A stretch of 64,000 nt of DNA from Acidobacteriota bacterium (GCA_016213675.1 JACQZW010000054.1:1-64000), one strand, 5' to 3'; counted from the stretch's first letter, positions 23,768-32,684 are shown. Numbers and translations are program-made. The notes: generated from the letters alone by a model not told the origin.

Positions 23768-25105
23768 ATGCCAGAGACCGACCTGCAGCGCGCGTACACG
23801 GCGCTGAACGGGAAGACTGCGCTCTACGCGAAGCTCCTGGCCTACTACGACGGCGAACAGCCCCTGCTGTACACGGCGCAGCGGCTGAAAGAGATCTTCA
23901 AGGGGATCGACGCCTACTTCGCTGAGAATTGGTGCGTCGTCGTCATCGACGCAGTGCTCGACCGCCTCGTACTCGAGGGCTGGACGTCAAAGGACAAGGC
24001 AGCCGCGCAGAAGCTCGAGCTGCTGTGGAAGGCGCAGAACCTCGCCATGGAGTCGGCTGACGCGCACGAGGGGGCGCTGGTCTGCGGCGAGTCGTTCGTC
24101 GTCTGCTGGCCTGACGATGCCGGCATTCCGCAGGCGTACTACAACGATCCGCGCCTCTGCCATGTGTTCTACCGCGCCGAGGATCCGCGCTCGGTCGAGT
24201 TCGCGGCGAAGTGGTGGATCGAGCCGAGCTCGACGACGTACCGGCTGAACCTGTACTACGCGGACCGGATCGAGCACTACGAGACGCGCGGCAAGGCCGA
24301 CAGCGTGTCAAGCGCCGCCGCCTTCACGCCGATCGCCGACGACCCCGAGGTGCCGAATCCGTTCGGGTTCGTCCCAGTCTTCCACCTTCGCCCGTCGCGG
24401 CGCGTCATCAAGAGCGACCTCGTCAACGTCATCCCGCTGCAGAACGGGATCAACAAGCTGCTCACCGACATGATGGTGTCCGCCGAGTTTGGCGCGTTCC
24501 GGCAGCGGTGGGTGATCGCGAACACCGACGTCCAGGGCAAGCTGAAGAACGCGCCCAACGAAATCTGGATGTTCCCGGCCGGCGACGGGACCGGGCAACA
24601 GACGCAGGTCGGGCAGTTCGAGGCGACGAACCTCACCGGCTACCTTGACGCGGTCGATAAGCTGGCGAACGCGGTCGCGGTGATCTCGAAGACGCCGAAG
24701 CACTTCCTGTTCGGCCAGGGCGGCACGCCGAGCGGCGAGGCGCTCATGGCGCTCGAGGCGCCACTCAACAAGCGGGTCTATGACCGGATCAGCCGATTCT
24801 CCGCAACGTGGTCCGACGTCGCCGCTGCGTTGCTCGCGATGTCAGGTGTCGCCGTTCCGGATGACATCACCACACGCTGGGCGGCCGTCGAGTCCATCCA
24901 GCCTCGGACGGAGGCCGAGATCATCCAGCTCCGCACGCAGGCCGGGATGCCGCTGACGACCGCGATGCGCCTCTCGGGCGCCGACGAAAACGACCTCGAT
25001 CAGCTCGCGAAGGATCAGAAGGCGGAGTCGGCTGCGGCGCAGGCGACGCTCGCGCAGGCGCTCCTCGCGGCGCAGCGTCGCGTCGACGGAGGCGGGCAGG
25101 CATGA
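23768..25105 (+). CDS. Portal protein (SPP1 gp6-like)
   Basis: 445 residues, forming the ring through which DNA passes. Typical features: the N-terminal YYDGEQPLLY, an ENWC...DRL region, the conserved NPFGFVPVFHLRP and a C-terminal helix-rich crown. It lies between terL and the MuF-domain head protein, as in SPP1-like modules, and overlaps the next gene by ATGA. Confidence 0.92.
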   Translation: MPETDLQRAYTALNGKTALYAKLLAYYDGEQPLLYTAQRLKEIFKGIDAYFAENWCVVVIDAVLDRLVLEGWTSKDKAAAQKLELLWKAQNLAMESADAHEGALVCGESFVVCWPDDAGIPQAYYNDPRLCHVFYRAEDPRSVEFAAKWWIEPSSTTYRLNLYYADRIEHYETRGKADSVSSAAAFTPIADDPEVPNPFGFVPVFHLRPSRRVIKSDLVNVIPLQNGINKLLTDMMVSAEFGAFRQRWVIANTDVQGKLKNAPNEIWMFPAGDGTGQQTQVGQFEATNLTGYLDAVDKLANAVAVISKTPKHFLFGQGGTPSGEALMALEAPLNKRVYDRISRFSATWSDVAAALLAMSGVAVPDDITTRWAAVESIQPRTEAEIIQLRTQAGMPLTTAMRLSGADENDLDQLAKDQKAESAAAQATLAQALLAAQRRVDGGGQA

Positions 25106-26103
25106 GCGCGGTTCTCGATACCGTGCGCGCCGGCCAGGCGCGGCTCCGTGCCCGCGAACAGGCGACGATCACGTACCTGCTCCGACGCTGGCGTGAGGTC
25201 GAGGTAGCACTGCAGGCGCAACTCGACGCGGTCGCGCTCGAGCTGCAGGCTCGGCAGGCAGCGGGCGAGACGATCACCCAGGCGACGCTCTTGCGCGACG
25301 CGCGCTACCGGGCGCTCCTGGCGCAGGCGCAGCTCGCGCTCGAGCGCTTCCGTGACGATGCCGAGCGTCGATTGCAGGCGGAACGCGAGGCGGCGTTGCG
25401 GCTGGCGTCGGACGTCGCGCGGGATGCGATCCGCGCGGTGTACGCGGGGTCTGGCGTCGTCGTGCCGTCGTTCTCCGTGCTGCCGGTCGAGGCGATCAAC
25501 GCCATGGCGCTCGGGCTCGCAACGACCGCACCGCTCGGCGCGCTCTTGGAGTCCGCCTTCCCAACGGCGATCGACGGGCTGTCGCGGGCGCTGCTGCAAG
25601 GCTTGGCGCTCGGTCGCAACCCGCGGGCGATTGCGCGGGACATGGCGGACGGCTTCGGGCTCGGGCTCGATCGCGCCATGACGATCGCGCGGACCGAGGT
25701 GCTGCGCGCCTACCGCGAGTCGACGCGCACGAGCTACCAGGAGTCGGGCGTGGTCCTCAAGTACAAGCGGCTGTCGGCACATGACGCGCGGGTCTGCATC
25801 GGGTGCATCGAGCAGGACGGACAGGAGTACGACCTGGAATCCGACTTCGATGAGCACCCGAACGGCCGCTGCGCGCTGGTGCCGCTCGTGATGGATGCGC
25901 CGCCGCCCGAATGGCTGTCCGGCGAGGATTGGCTGCGGTCGCAAGACGAGATGACGCAGCGGGAGATCCTCGGCCCGCGGCGCTTCGAGTTGTGGCAGAG
26001 CGGCGAGGTGCCGCTCTCGCGCATGGCGCAGCACACGCACGACGAGGAGTGGGGCGGGGCGTGGGTCCCGACCCCGGTGAAGGATCTCAGACCCTCGGCG
26101 TGA
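25102..26103 (+). CDS. MuF-domain minor head protein (SPP1 gp7-like)
   Basis: 333 residues. A helical N-terminal two-thirds is followed by the MuF domain: ARTEVLRAYRESTRTSY then RLSAHDARVCIGCIEQDGQEY and HPNGRCALVP. Such proteins enter the prohead with portal and scaffold. No extra C-terminal toxin domain is seen. Confidence 0.88.
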   Translation: MSAVLDTVRAGQARLRAREQATITYLLRRWREVEVALQAQLDAVALELQARQAAGETITQATLLRDARYRALLAQAQLALERFRDDAERRLQAEREAALRLASDVARDAIRAVYAGSGVVVPSFSVLPVEAINAMALGLATTAPLGALLESAFPTAIDGLSRALLQGLALGRNPRAIARDMADGFGLGLDRAMTIARTEVLRAYRESTRTSYQESGVVLKYKRLSAHDARVCIGCIEQDGQEYDLESDFDEHPNGRCALVPLVMDAPPPEWLSGEDWLRSQDEMTQREILGPRRFELWQSGEVPLSRMAQHTHDEEWGGAWVPTPVKDLRPSA

Positions 26104-26122
26104 GGCCGGGGATGGAGGCGAG

Positions 26123-26656
26123 ATGCCAGATGACCAGGGTGAGCAGGGAAACAACGGGCAGGGCGGAGAGAGCGGGAAGCCTCCGCTCACCTTCGGGGCG
26201 TGGCACGAGGCACAGCCTGACGAGGTGAAGGGGCTGCTCGAGGGCCACACGAAGGGTCTCAAGAGCGCGCTGGACGCCGAGCGCACCTCGCGAAAGGAGC
26301 TGGAGAAGCAGCTCCGTGACGCGGCAAAGAAGGCGGAGAAGGGCTCGGAGGCCGAGAAGGCGCTGAGCGAAGCGGCCGACCGGGCGAAGGCGCTCGAGCG
26401 GAAGGCGGGCTTCATGGACGTGGCGCACGCGGCCGGGGTGACGAATCTCTCCCTGGCCTTCCTCGCCGCATCCGAGGCCGGACTCGTGCGGGATGACGGG
26501 TCCTTCGACGCCGCCGCGTTGAAGGCGAAGTTCCCGGAGCTGTTCGGCACGGCGAAGTCGCCGGGCAAGGGCAACGCCGGGGACGGTCGCGAGGGTGGCA
26601 AGCCTGCCGGCGACATGAACGCGGCCATCCGTTCGATGGCCGGATACCGAACCTAG
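26123..26656 (+). CDS. Capsid scaffolding protein
   Basis: 177 residues: acidic Gly-rich N terminus, a coiled-coil centre (about 45-105), and a C-terminal basic/Gly segment, the usual layout of scaffold proteins just before the major capsid gene. Assignment rests on layout and position. Confidence 0.8.
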   Translation: MPDDQGEQGNNGQGGESGKPPLTFGAWHEAQPDEVKGLLEGHTKGLKSALDAERTSRKELEKQLRDAAKKAEKGSEAEKALSEAADRAKALERKAGFMDVAHAAGVTNLSLAFLAASEAGLVRDDGSFDAAALKAKFPELFGTAKSPGKGNAGDGREGGKPAGDMNAAIRSMAGYRT

Positions 26657-26666
26657 GAGGACTCAC

Positions 26667-27608
26667 ATGCCCTACAACAGCATCATCAGCCGCACCGACG
26701 CGGCGGACCTGATCCCCGAAACGGTCTCCCGGGAGATCATCCAGGGGGCCGTCGAGCAGAGCGCGTTCCTGCGCCTTGCCCGCCGCCTCCAGAACATGCC
26801 CACCAACCAGACGAAGATGCCCGTCCTGTCCCTGTTCCCGACGGCCTACTTCGTGACCGGTGACAACGGCCTCAAGCAGACGTCCGAGGTCAACTGGTCG
26901 AACAAGACGATCGACGCGGAGGAGATCGCCTGCATCGTCCCGATCCCCGAGTCGGTCCTCGCGGATTCCGCGTACGACATCTGGGGCGAGGTCAAGCCCC
27001 GCGTCGTCGAGGCGGTCGGCAAGGCTCTCGACGCGGCGGTGTTCTTCGGGACCAACGCGCCGGCCTCGTGGCCGGACGACATCCGGACAGCGGCCGTGGC
27101 CGCCGCGAACAACGTCGCAATCGGCGGCGTCGGCGACCTGTACGACGACCTGCTCGGCGACGGCGGGGTCATCTCCAAGGTCGAGGCCGACGGCTTCATG
27201 GTCAACGGCCACGTCGCGGCGATCGGGATGCGCTCGAGGCTCCGCGCGGTGCGCGACACGGCCGGGCAGCCGCTCTTCATGCGGTCCATGCAGCAGGCCG
27301 GGCAGTACGAGCTCGACGGGGCGCCGATCCTCTTCCCGCGCAACGGCGGCTTCAGCACCGCGACGACCTGGATGTTCTGCGGCGACTTCTCGCAGTTCGT
27401 CTACTCCATCCGGCAGGACATGACGTTCAAGCTGCTCGACCAGGCCGTCATCCAGGACGGCGCCGGGGCGATCGTCTACAACCTCGCCCAGCAGGACATG
27501 GTCGCGCTGCGCTGCGTGATCCGGCTCGGCTGGCAGTGCCCGAACCCCATCAACCAGCTCCAGGCCACGGAAGCCAGCCGCTACCCGGTCGGCGTCCTGA
27601 CCACCTGA
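26667..27608 (+). CDS. Major capsid protein (HK97 fold)
   Basis: 313 residues starting MPYNSIISRTDAADLIPETV; strong Shine-Dalgarno AGGAGG. Sequence follows the HK97-type family (TADLIPE..S.EII...E.SA...LARRL, MPVLS, VPIPESVLADS, GFMVNG). No N-terminal delta-domain, consistent with the separate scaffold gene upstream. Confidence 0.92.
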   Translation: MPYNSIISRTDAADLIPETVSREIIQGAVEQSAFLRLARRLQNMPTNQTKMPVLSLFPTAYFVTGDNGLKQTSEVNWSNKTIDAEEIACIVPIPESVLADSAYDIWGEVKPRVVEAVGKALDAAVFFGTNAPASWPDDIRTAAVAAANNVAIGGVGDLYDDLLGDGGVISKVEADGFMVNGHVAAIGMRSRLRAVRDTAGQPLFMRSMQQAGQYELDGAPILFPRNGGFSTATTWMFCGDFSQFVYSIRQDMTFKLLDQAVIQDGAGAIVYNLAQQDMVALRCVIRLGWQCPNPINQLQATEASRYPVGVLTT

Positions 27609-27620
27609 GCGGAGGCGGCC

Positions 27621-28619
27621 ATGCGGAAGACCTTCGCGCTCACTGTCGCGACGCTGCTCCTCGCGAGCTTCGCCGCGGCGCAGTACCCGGCGGCGCCCGC
27701 GCCGTCGTCCTTTGCCCCCGCGTGGGGCAAGACCTCGCGCGTGTTCGTCGTCGATCCGGCGAACGGCAGCGACTCCAACTCCTGCATCAGCTTCGCGTCG
27801 CCGTGCGCCGGGCTGGCCGCGGCCTACGCGAAGACCGTGTCCGGCCGTAACGACACGGTGCTGCTCGTCGGCGGGGCGACCGCCACGAATCCGACGGCAA
27901 CGATCACCTGGGCGAACAGCTACACGCACCTCGTCGGCCTGACTGGGGATCTTCCCGGCATGGGCCAGCGGGCGCGAATCGTCGGGACCTCGGCGAACGC
28001 GCTGACCGAGGTCATCACGTTCTCGGGCTCCGGCTGCATCGTGAAGAACATCCAGGTCTTCAACGGAGCCTCGACCGCGATCGACGCCGGAGCCGCGACG
28101 GTCTCAGGCTCGCGCAACTACTTCGAGAACGTCTTCTGGGCCGGCATGGGCGATGCGACGGCCCTCGGGCCGGCGACGCGCGCCGGGGGCTACTCGCTCA
28201 AGGTGACGGGTTCCGAGAACATGTTCGTCAGCAACACGATCGGACTCGACACCGTCGTCCGGTCGGCAGCCAACTACGAGCTCGCGGTGTCAGGCTCCCG
28301 AAACTCGTTCCGCGACAGCCTGATCCTGTCGAACTCCGTGACCTCCGGCAAGTTCCTCGTGCAGATCGACAACTCGGCCGGGGACCTGCGCTACACGACC
28401 TTCACCCGCGTGCTGTTCCACAACTACACCGAGAACTGGGCGAGCGGGATCTCCAACGCCTTCGACATGCCGGCCGGCGGGAGCACGCACTACGTGATCC
28501 TCGACGACTGCCAGCTCGTCGGCGTCGGATCCGGGTGGGCTGACACCGTCACACACGTCTACCTCGACGGCGCACAACCGAACGCGGGCGCCGGCATCTC
28601 GACGAACCCGACGACCTGA
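27621..28619 (+). CDS. Signal-peptide-bearing beta-helix-like protein in head module
   Basis: 332 residues. The N terminus is a textbook signal peptide (MRKTFALTVATLLLASFAAAQ, cleavage after Ala-Ala-Ala). The mature part repeats GSxNxF turns (SGSRNYFENVF, TGSENMFVSNT, SGSRNSFRDSL), which suggests a right-handed beta-helix. It sits between the capsid and a small head protein and has its own Shine-Dalgarno. It may be a decoration protein, or an exported cargo gene inserted in the operon; export of a virion protein would be unusual. Confidence 0.7.
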   Translation: MRKTFALTVATLLLASFAAAQYPAAPAPSSFAPAWGKTSRVFVVDPANGSDSNSCISFASPCAGLAAAYAKTVSGRNDTVLLVGGATATNPTATITWANSYTHLVGLTGDLPGMGQRARIVGTSANALTEVITFSGSGCIVKNIQVFNGASTAIDAGAATVSGSRNYFENVFWAGMGDATALGPATRAGGYSLKVTGSENMFVSNTIGLDTVVRSAANYELAVSGSRNSFRDSLILSNSVTSGKFLVQIDNSAGDLRYTTFTRVLFHNYTENWASGISNAFDMPAGGSTHYVILDDCQLVGVGSGWADTVTHVYLDGAQPNAGAGISTNPTT

Positions 28620-28630
28620 GGAGGCTCAGC

Positions 28631-29056
28631 ATGACCGCAACCATCAAGGACAACCTGGCGAACCCCGGCCAGCGGCTCGTCTACTACATCGAGGGCGTGG
28701 CGTCGACGGACAACGCCGGGCAGTTCGCCATCGCCAACCCGTTCGGCGAGACGGTCCTCATCCGTCAGGCCGAGCTCGTCACGAAGGTCGCCAGCACCGG
28801 GGCGGCCAACCTCGGCATCGGGATCACCACCGTCGCGGCGAAGGCGACCGACGTTCTCAACGACGCGGCCGTCAACGGCCTCGCCGCGAACCACATCTAC
28901 AACGCCTTCGCGCAGCAGGCCACCGCCAAGACCGCCATCTCCGCCCCGGCGCTCTGGACGACCGCGCTGTACCTCACCGGGACCGCATCCGGATCGATGG
29001 TCGGGTACAAGGGCTACCTGCTCCTCGAAGTCATCCGCATCGGCGACCTGGCGTAG
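28631..29056 (+). CDS. Probable head decoration/structural protein
   Basis: 141 residues, beta-rich with Gly/Ala/Thr repeats (MTATIKDNLANPGQRLVYYIEG...). Position after capsid and composition fit a small capsid-associated or decoration protein. No enzyme motif. Confidence 0.6.
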   Translation: MTATIKDNLANPGQRLVYYIEGVASTDNAGQFAIANPFGETVLIRQAELVTKVASTGAANLGIGITTVAAKATDVLNDAAVNGLAANHIYNAFAQQATAKTAISAPALWTTALYLTGTASGSMVGYKGYLLLEVIRIGDLA

Positions 29057-29060
29057 GCCA

Positions 29061-29474
29061 ATGGCTGCCTCAGCCGCACAGAAGGCCGCGCTTCGCCGCA
29101 TGACCGCCGAGCCGACGGAGGAGACGTACTCCGACGCCGCGCTCGCGACGATGATCGAAACCTATCCGCTGGTCGACGCCCGCGGGGAGGAGCCGCTCAT
29201 CGAGTCGGAGACCACGCCGGGCACGCTCGAAGCAAACCCGGACTGGGTCGCGACCTACGATCTCGCGGCGGCGGCGGCTGACATCTGGGCGGAGAAGGCG
29301 GGGGCTCTCGCCGCCGACTACGACTACCAGGCGGACGGCGGGCGGTTCGACCGCTCGCAGGCCTACGAACAGGCCATGAAGCAATCCCGGTTTTACCGGG
29401 CACGCCGCTCGCCGTCCACCGTTACCCTGGTCCCGGTCCCGCTGCAGCAGGGGTCCGAGGACATCGAGGAGTGA
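29061..29474 (+). CDS. Head-tail connector-like protein
   Basis: 137 residues, helical. The TYSDAALATMIETYPLVD opening and ATYDLAAAAADIWAEKAGALAADYDYQADGG segment resemble phage head-completion/connector proteins (gp6/gp15 type). The place between capsid and tail-joining genes agrees. Confidence 0.7.
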   Translation: MAASAAQKAALRRMTAEPTEETYSDAALATMIETYPLVDARGEEPLIESETTPGTLEANPDWVATYDLAAAAADIWAEKAGALAADYDYQADGGRFDRSQAYEQAMKQSRFYRARRSPSTVTLVPVPLQQGSEDIEE

Positions 29475-29476
29475 CC

Positions 29477-29656
29477 ATGGAGTTCATCTTTCAGAGTCCC
29501 AAGAAGACCAAGCTCCGCTCGGCCCCGGTCGACGAGACGGACGTCGCGCGGATTCAGTGCCTCACCGAGGCCGGATGGAAGGTTGTCGAGCGCATCGGCG
29601 AGCCCGCGAAGGCCAAGGGCCGCAAGGCCAAGGCTGACGAGGACGACGAGAAGTGA
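29477..29656 (+). CDS. Small basic/acidic-tailed phage protein
   Basis: 59 residues from ATG 29477 with GAGGAG upstream (a GTG at 29471 is in frame). A short beta-rich body (MEFIFQSPKKTKLRS) ends in a Lys/Glu/Asp tail. Small proteins like this often precede the head-tail joining gene. Function unknown. Confidence 0.6.
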   Translation: MEFIFQSPKKTKLRSAPVDETDVARIQCLTEAGWKVVERIGEPAKAKGRKAKADEDDEK

Positions 29657-30033
29657 AGCACTTCACCTCCGCCGAGCTGGCCGCGTTGCGGGCGGCGCAA
29701 GAGAGCGCGATGCAGGACGTCTGCCTCGTCCAGTCACGCACGCTTGTGACGACCGACCTCGGCTACCCGACGGAGACGTGGTCAGATGGCGTGCTCGTGC
29801 CGTGCGGGTTCGACCCGTCCGGGGGCGGGGAGATCCCGGGTCCGGAGCACGCGATGATTACGGCGGACGCCGCGGTACGGCTCCCTGGCGTGACCGTGAT
29901 CGGCATTCACGACCGCATCAAGCTCACCACGCGGTACGGCGAGCCGATGACGCCCGCCTACTACGACGTCGTTGCGCCGCCTGAGATCGGCCCGAGCGGC
30001 GTCGTCGTGCGGGTTAACAGGGTCGAGGTGTAG
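29653..30033 (+). CDS. Head-tail joining (head closure) protein
   Basis: 126 residues from GTG 29653. Beta-rich with a helical opening (HFTSAELAALRAAQESAMQD), like phage head-closure proteins (gp16/HK97 gp7 type). Order connector, head closure, tail completion, tail terminator supports the call. Confidence 0.7.
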   Translation: MKHFTSAELAALRAAQESAMQDVCLVQSRTLVTTDLGYPTETWSDGVLVPCGFDPSGGGEIPGPEHAMITADAAVRLPGVTVIGIHDRIKLTTRYGEPMTPAYYDVVAPPEIGPSGVVVRVNRVEV

Positions 30034-30034
30034 C

Positions 30035-30496
30035 GTGGCGGACGCCATCAGGACCCAGATCGTCGGGCTTCGCGAGTTGAAGGCGAAGCTCCTCAAGCTG
30101 TCAGACGTCGGCGAGGTCATGGGCAGTGCGCTGCTTGCCGGCGGCTACATCATCGAGGGCGGGGCGAAGATTCGCTGCCCCGTCGACACCGGCAACCTCC
30201 GCGGCTCGATAGGCGCCCGGAGGCTGTCGCAGGACGACCGGTCGGCGTCCGTCATGGTGGGAACCGGAGTGGAGTACGCGGCGGCCGTGGAGTTCGGATT
30301 CCACGGCGTCGAGACGGTTCGCGCCCATCAGCGCCGCTCGCCGCTCGGCGGGATGCACACGGTCCGGCAGCACTCGCGGTCGGTCCACCGGGCGGCGCGT
30401 CCGTACTTGCGTCCTGCGTTCGACGAGTCTCGTGGCATCGTGCTCGAGACGATCTCGGCGCAGTTGCGCCGGGCTCTCCAGGAGCGGGCGAGGTGA
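30035..30496 (+). CDS. HK97 gp10-like tail completion protein
   Basis: 153 residues from GTG 30035. The segment IRCPVDTGNLRGSIG ... EYAAAVEFG is characteristic of the HK97 gp10-like family, and the tail RPYLRPAFDESRG is typical. It acts at the head-tail interface. Confidence 0.88.
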   Translation: MADAIRTQIVGLRELKAKLLKLSDVGEVMGSALLAGGYIIEGGAKIRCPVDTGNLRGSIGARRLSQDDRSASVMVGTGVEYAAAVEFGFHGVETVRAHQRRSPLGGMHTVRQHSRSVHRAARPYLRPAFDESRGIVLETISAQLRRALQERAR

Positions 30497-30885
30497 GCGA
30501 CTTCAAGTCCTCGCTGCGCCTGCGCTTAATCGCCTCCGGCGCGCTCTACGCGCTCGTCGGAGATCGGATCTACCGGCAGCTCTTGCCCCCCGGGGTCACG
30601 TTGCCGGCTGTCAGCTACAACGTCGTCTCGGACATCGGCGAGCAGGCGTACACCGGCCCCGTCGGTCTTCGCGCGGCGCGCGTCCAGTTCTCGGCGTGGG
30701 CGGAAACCCCGGAGGTCGCCGACGAGCTCGGCCGGATCATCCGGCAGACGCTCGACGGTTTCCACGGGGCGCTCGGTTCCGTCTCGTTCGGCGGGATCCA
30801 CCACGTCAATACCGTCGACCTTCACGACGCCGAGGCGCAGCTCTACCACGTCGCGGTCGACTTCCGCGTGATGTACCAGGAGTGA
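30493..30885 (+). CDS. Tail terminator protein (DUF3168-like)
   Basis: 130 residues. SLRLRLIASGALYALVGDRIYRQLLPPGVTLP and the later VQFSAWAET match the DUF3168/gpU tail-terminator family, which ends tail-tube growth and contacts the connector. Overlaps the previous gene by ATGA/GTGA. Confidence 0.85.
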   Translation: MSDFKSSLRLRLIASGALYALVGDRIYRQLLPPGVTLPAVSYNVVSDIGEQAYTGPVGLRAARVQFSAWAETPEVADELGRIIRQTLDGFHGALGSVSFGGIHHVNTVDLHDAEAQLYHVAVDFRVMYQE

Positions 30886-30887
30886 CG

Positions 30888-31145
30888 ATGCCCACAACCA
30901 AACCCATCAAGCCGCCGATGGCGGCCGGGGCGGAGCCCGCCCCGGAGCCCCCGGCCAAGCTCTCGAAGGCCGCACCGCCGCCGCTGTACGACATCGGCGA
31001 TTGGTGCGGTCATCCTCAGTACGTGTGCCGCGCGTGCGGCCGAACCTTCCTCGACGACGAGCTGGCGGTGCAGCAGCACACCGCGACCGAGCACCAGCCG
31101 ATCAGGCCCACGGGCTACGTCGAGGTCCAGACGAAAGGAGTGTGA
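30888..31145 (+). CDS. Small C2H2-like zinc-finger protein
   Basis: 85 residues from ATG 30888. Disordered Pro/Lys-rich N terminus, then YVCRACGRTFLDDELAVQQHTATEH, a C2H2-type finger. Unusual among tail genes; could be a minor structural or regulatory protein. Confidence 0.65.
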   Translation: MPTTKPIKPPMAAGAEPAPEPPAKLSKAAPPPLYDIGDWCGHPQYVCRACGRTFLDDELAVQQHTATEHQPIRPTGYVEVQTKGV

Positions 31146-31148
31146 GCG

Positions 31149-31487
31149 ATGGCGACTGCTCTCACCGTGACCACGCTCGGCGGGCCCTACGCGACGGCAC
31201 TGACGGCCCTGACCATGGGCGCAGCGGACCCGACGGGCAACTACGTCGTCTCGTTGAACCGTGGCGACATCCTGATCTTCCACAACTCGGGCGCCTCGGA
31301 GCGGACGATCACCATCTCGTCCGTCGCGCTCAACGGCCGGACCGGCGACATCACGGCTGCCACGATCGCGGCCGGGATCTACAAGGTGTTCGGCCCGTTC
31401 GAGCTCGAGGGCTGGGCGCAGACCACCGGCCGCCTGAACATCACCGTCAACAACGCCGAGGTCCTCGTCGGCGTCCTGCGCCGGTAG
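31149..31487 (+). CDS. Small beta-rich tail-module protein
   Basis: 112 residues, almost entirely beta (MATALTVTTLGGPYATALTAL ... GDILIFHNSGASERTITISS). Resembles short phage virion beta-sandwich proteins. It precedes the major tail protein. Confidence 0.65.
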   Translation: MATALTVTTLGGPYATALTALTMGAADPTGNYVVSLNRGDILIFHNSGASERTITISSVALNGRTGDITAATIAAGIYKVFGPFELEGWAQTTGRLNITVNNAEVLVGVLRR

Positions 31488-31500
31488 GGGAGAGACGAAC

Positions 31501-31920
31501 ATGGCTGACACCAACGTAGGGCTCACTGTCCAGCTCCACGACGGCACCTCGACGTACACCGACATCGCCGAAGTGACGGACGTCTCCGGGCTCGGGCTGA
31601 CGGTCGACGTCACCGAGACCACGCACTACAGCTCGACCTCGGGCTACAAGACCCGTCTGCCGACTCTGCTCGATCTCAAGCCGATCACCCTGCAGGTCAA
31701 CTTCCTGCGGACCGGCGCGACGCACGACGGGACGACCGGCCTCCTGTACGTCGCGAAGGGCAAGCTGGCGCGGCAGTTCAAGATCCGCACGCCGGCCGCC
31801 GCGACGCTGTGGGAGATGACCTGTTACGTCACCGACGTGACGATCAACCCGCCCATCGGCGGCCAGGTGACGGGCTCGTTCACCCTGACCCCGACCGGCG
31901 CCCCGATCACCACTCCGTAA
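31501..31920 (+). CDS. Major tail (tube) protein
   Basis: 139 residues. The opening NVGLTVQLHDGTSTYTDIAEVTDVSG and the later FKIRTPAAATLWEMTCYVTDV ... GSFTLTPTGAP are typical of siphovirus tail-tube proteins. It precedes a frameshifted chaperone pair and the tape measure gene, the conserved order. Confidence 0.88.
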   Translation: MADTNVGLTVQLHDGTSTYTDIAEVTDVSGLGLTVDVTETTHYSSTSGYKTRLPTLLDLKPITLQVNFLRTGATHDGTTGLLYVAKGKLARQFKIRTPAAATLWEMTCYVTDVTINPPIGGQVTGSFTLTPTGAPITTP

Positions 31921-31932
31921 CGCTTCACGGCT

Positions 31933-31959
31933 AGCCCGGCCGGGAGAACCGGCCGGGCT
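31933..31959 (+). terminator. Strong hairpin after major tail gene
   Basis: Perfect 11-bp arms AGCCCGGCCGG / CCGGCCGGGCT with loop GAGAA and no T-run. Probably a partial terminator or processing stem that lowers expression of downstream genes relative to the tail-tube gene. Confidence 0.6.
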
Positions 31960-31980
31960 CCTCCCGGGAGGGGAGAGACC

Positions 31981-32391
31981 ATGAACCCACTGATCCCGAC
32001 GGCACAGATCACGCTGCCAGGGGAGGAGACTCCCCGCACGCTGCGCCTGACGATGCGCGCCCTCGCCACGTTCGACAAGCTCACCGGTCGCAACCTGCTC
32101 ATGGAGAGCCTGGAGTTCCGCAAGCTCACCTTCAACGACGCGCTGGCGCTCCTGTGGGCGACCATGTCGCACGATCCGAAGGCTCCGTCGATCGACGAGC
32201 TCGGCGACATGCTGCCGCCGTCGTTCGCGATGATCGCGTTCCCCGTGCTGATCGGCCTGATCGGCGCGTCATTCCCGCAGCCTGAGCCCGGCGAGGCAGC
32301 GGCGCAGAGCGAGGGGGCGGCGCCCGCCGGCCCTTTCTCCGAGGCCGCGCCTTCTGGCTCCGACTCTGGTCCCTTGGGCGTGCCGAGCTAG
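31981..32391 (+). CDS. Tail assembly chaperone (gpG-like)
   Basis: 136 residues in the zero frame, from ATG 31981 with Shine-Dalgarno GGGGAGAG. Helical protein that loads on the tape measure protein. Near its end is the slippery heptamer CCCTTTC (32331-32337), read as C CCT TTC, an exact XXXYYYZ site. A -1 shift there continues into the overlapping frame to make the longer G-T form. Confidence 0.85.
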   Translation: MNPLIPTAQITLPGEETPRTLRLTMRALATFDKLTGRNLLMESLEFRKLTFNDALALLWATMSHDPKAPSIDELGDMLPPSFAMIAFPVLIGLIGASFPQPEPGEAAAQSEGAAPAGPFSEAAPSGSDSGPLGVPS

Positions 32392-32684
32392 GGCTGGACG
32401 ATGGCGAGTTCTGGGTGCTCACGCCGGCCGAGTGGCACGCGCTGCGACGGGCGCATGACCACGCCGAGGAGCGCCTTGATCTCCGCTCGGCTCAGGTGTG
32501 CGTGATGCTCGGCAACTCCGGTCTCGGCTCGCGCAAGCGGGACGGGCAGCCCTGGAGGCTCGAGGACTTCATGCCTCGCCGCGCCGCCGCGCAGCCGAAA
32601 AAGCGCATGTCGCTCGAGGATCAGATCGCGTTCTTCAAGCTCTACGCCGCGGCCTGCGCGCCGCCTGAGGTGACGAATGGCTGA
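31981..32684 (+). CDS. Tail assembly chaperone, -1 frameshift product (gpGT-like)
   Basis: About 234 residues if ribosomes slip back one base at 32331-32337. The T extension lacks its own convincing start (a GTG at 32415 has no Shine-Dalgarno) and its frame is open from well before the slip site. It includes DDGEFWVLTPAEWHALRRAHDHAEER and ends at 32684, overlapping the tape measure start. The G-T fusion is a conserved feature of long-tailed phages. Confidence 0.75.
32331..32337 (+). promoter_or_regulatory. -1 programmed frameshift site
   Basis: CCCTTTC aligned to zero-frame codons CCT TTC. After slipping, both tRNAs re-pair on CCC and TTT with wobble-only mismatches. No clear downstream pseudoknot was identified by eye. 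Confidence 0.7.

Noticed and set aside
32415-32684. Independent small gene after the tail chaperone
   Set aside because: No ribosome site at its GTG, frame open far upstream and overlapping; the slippery heptamer explains it as the T extension.
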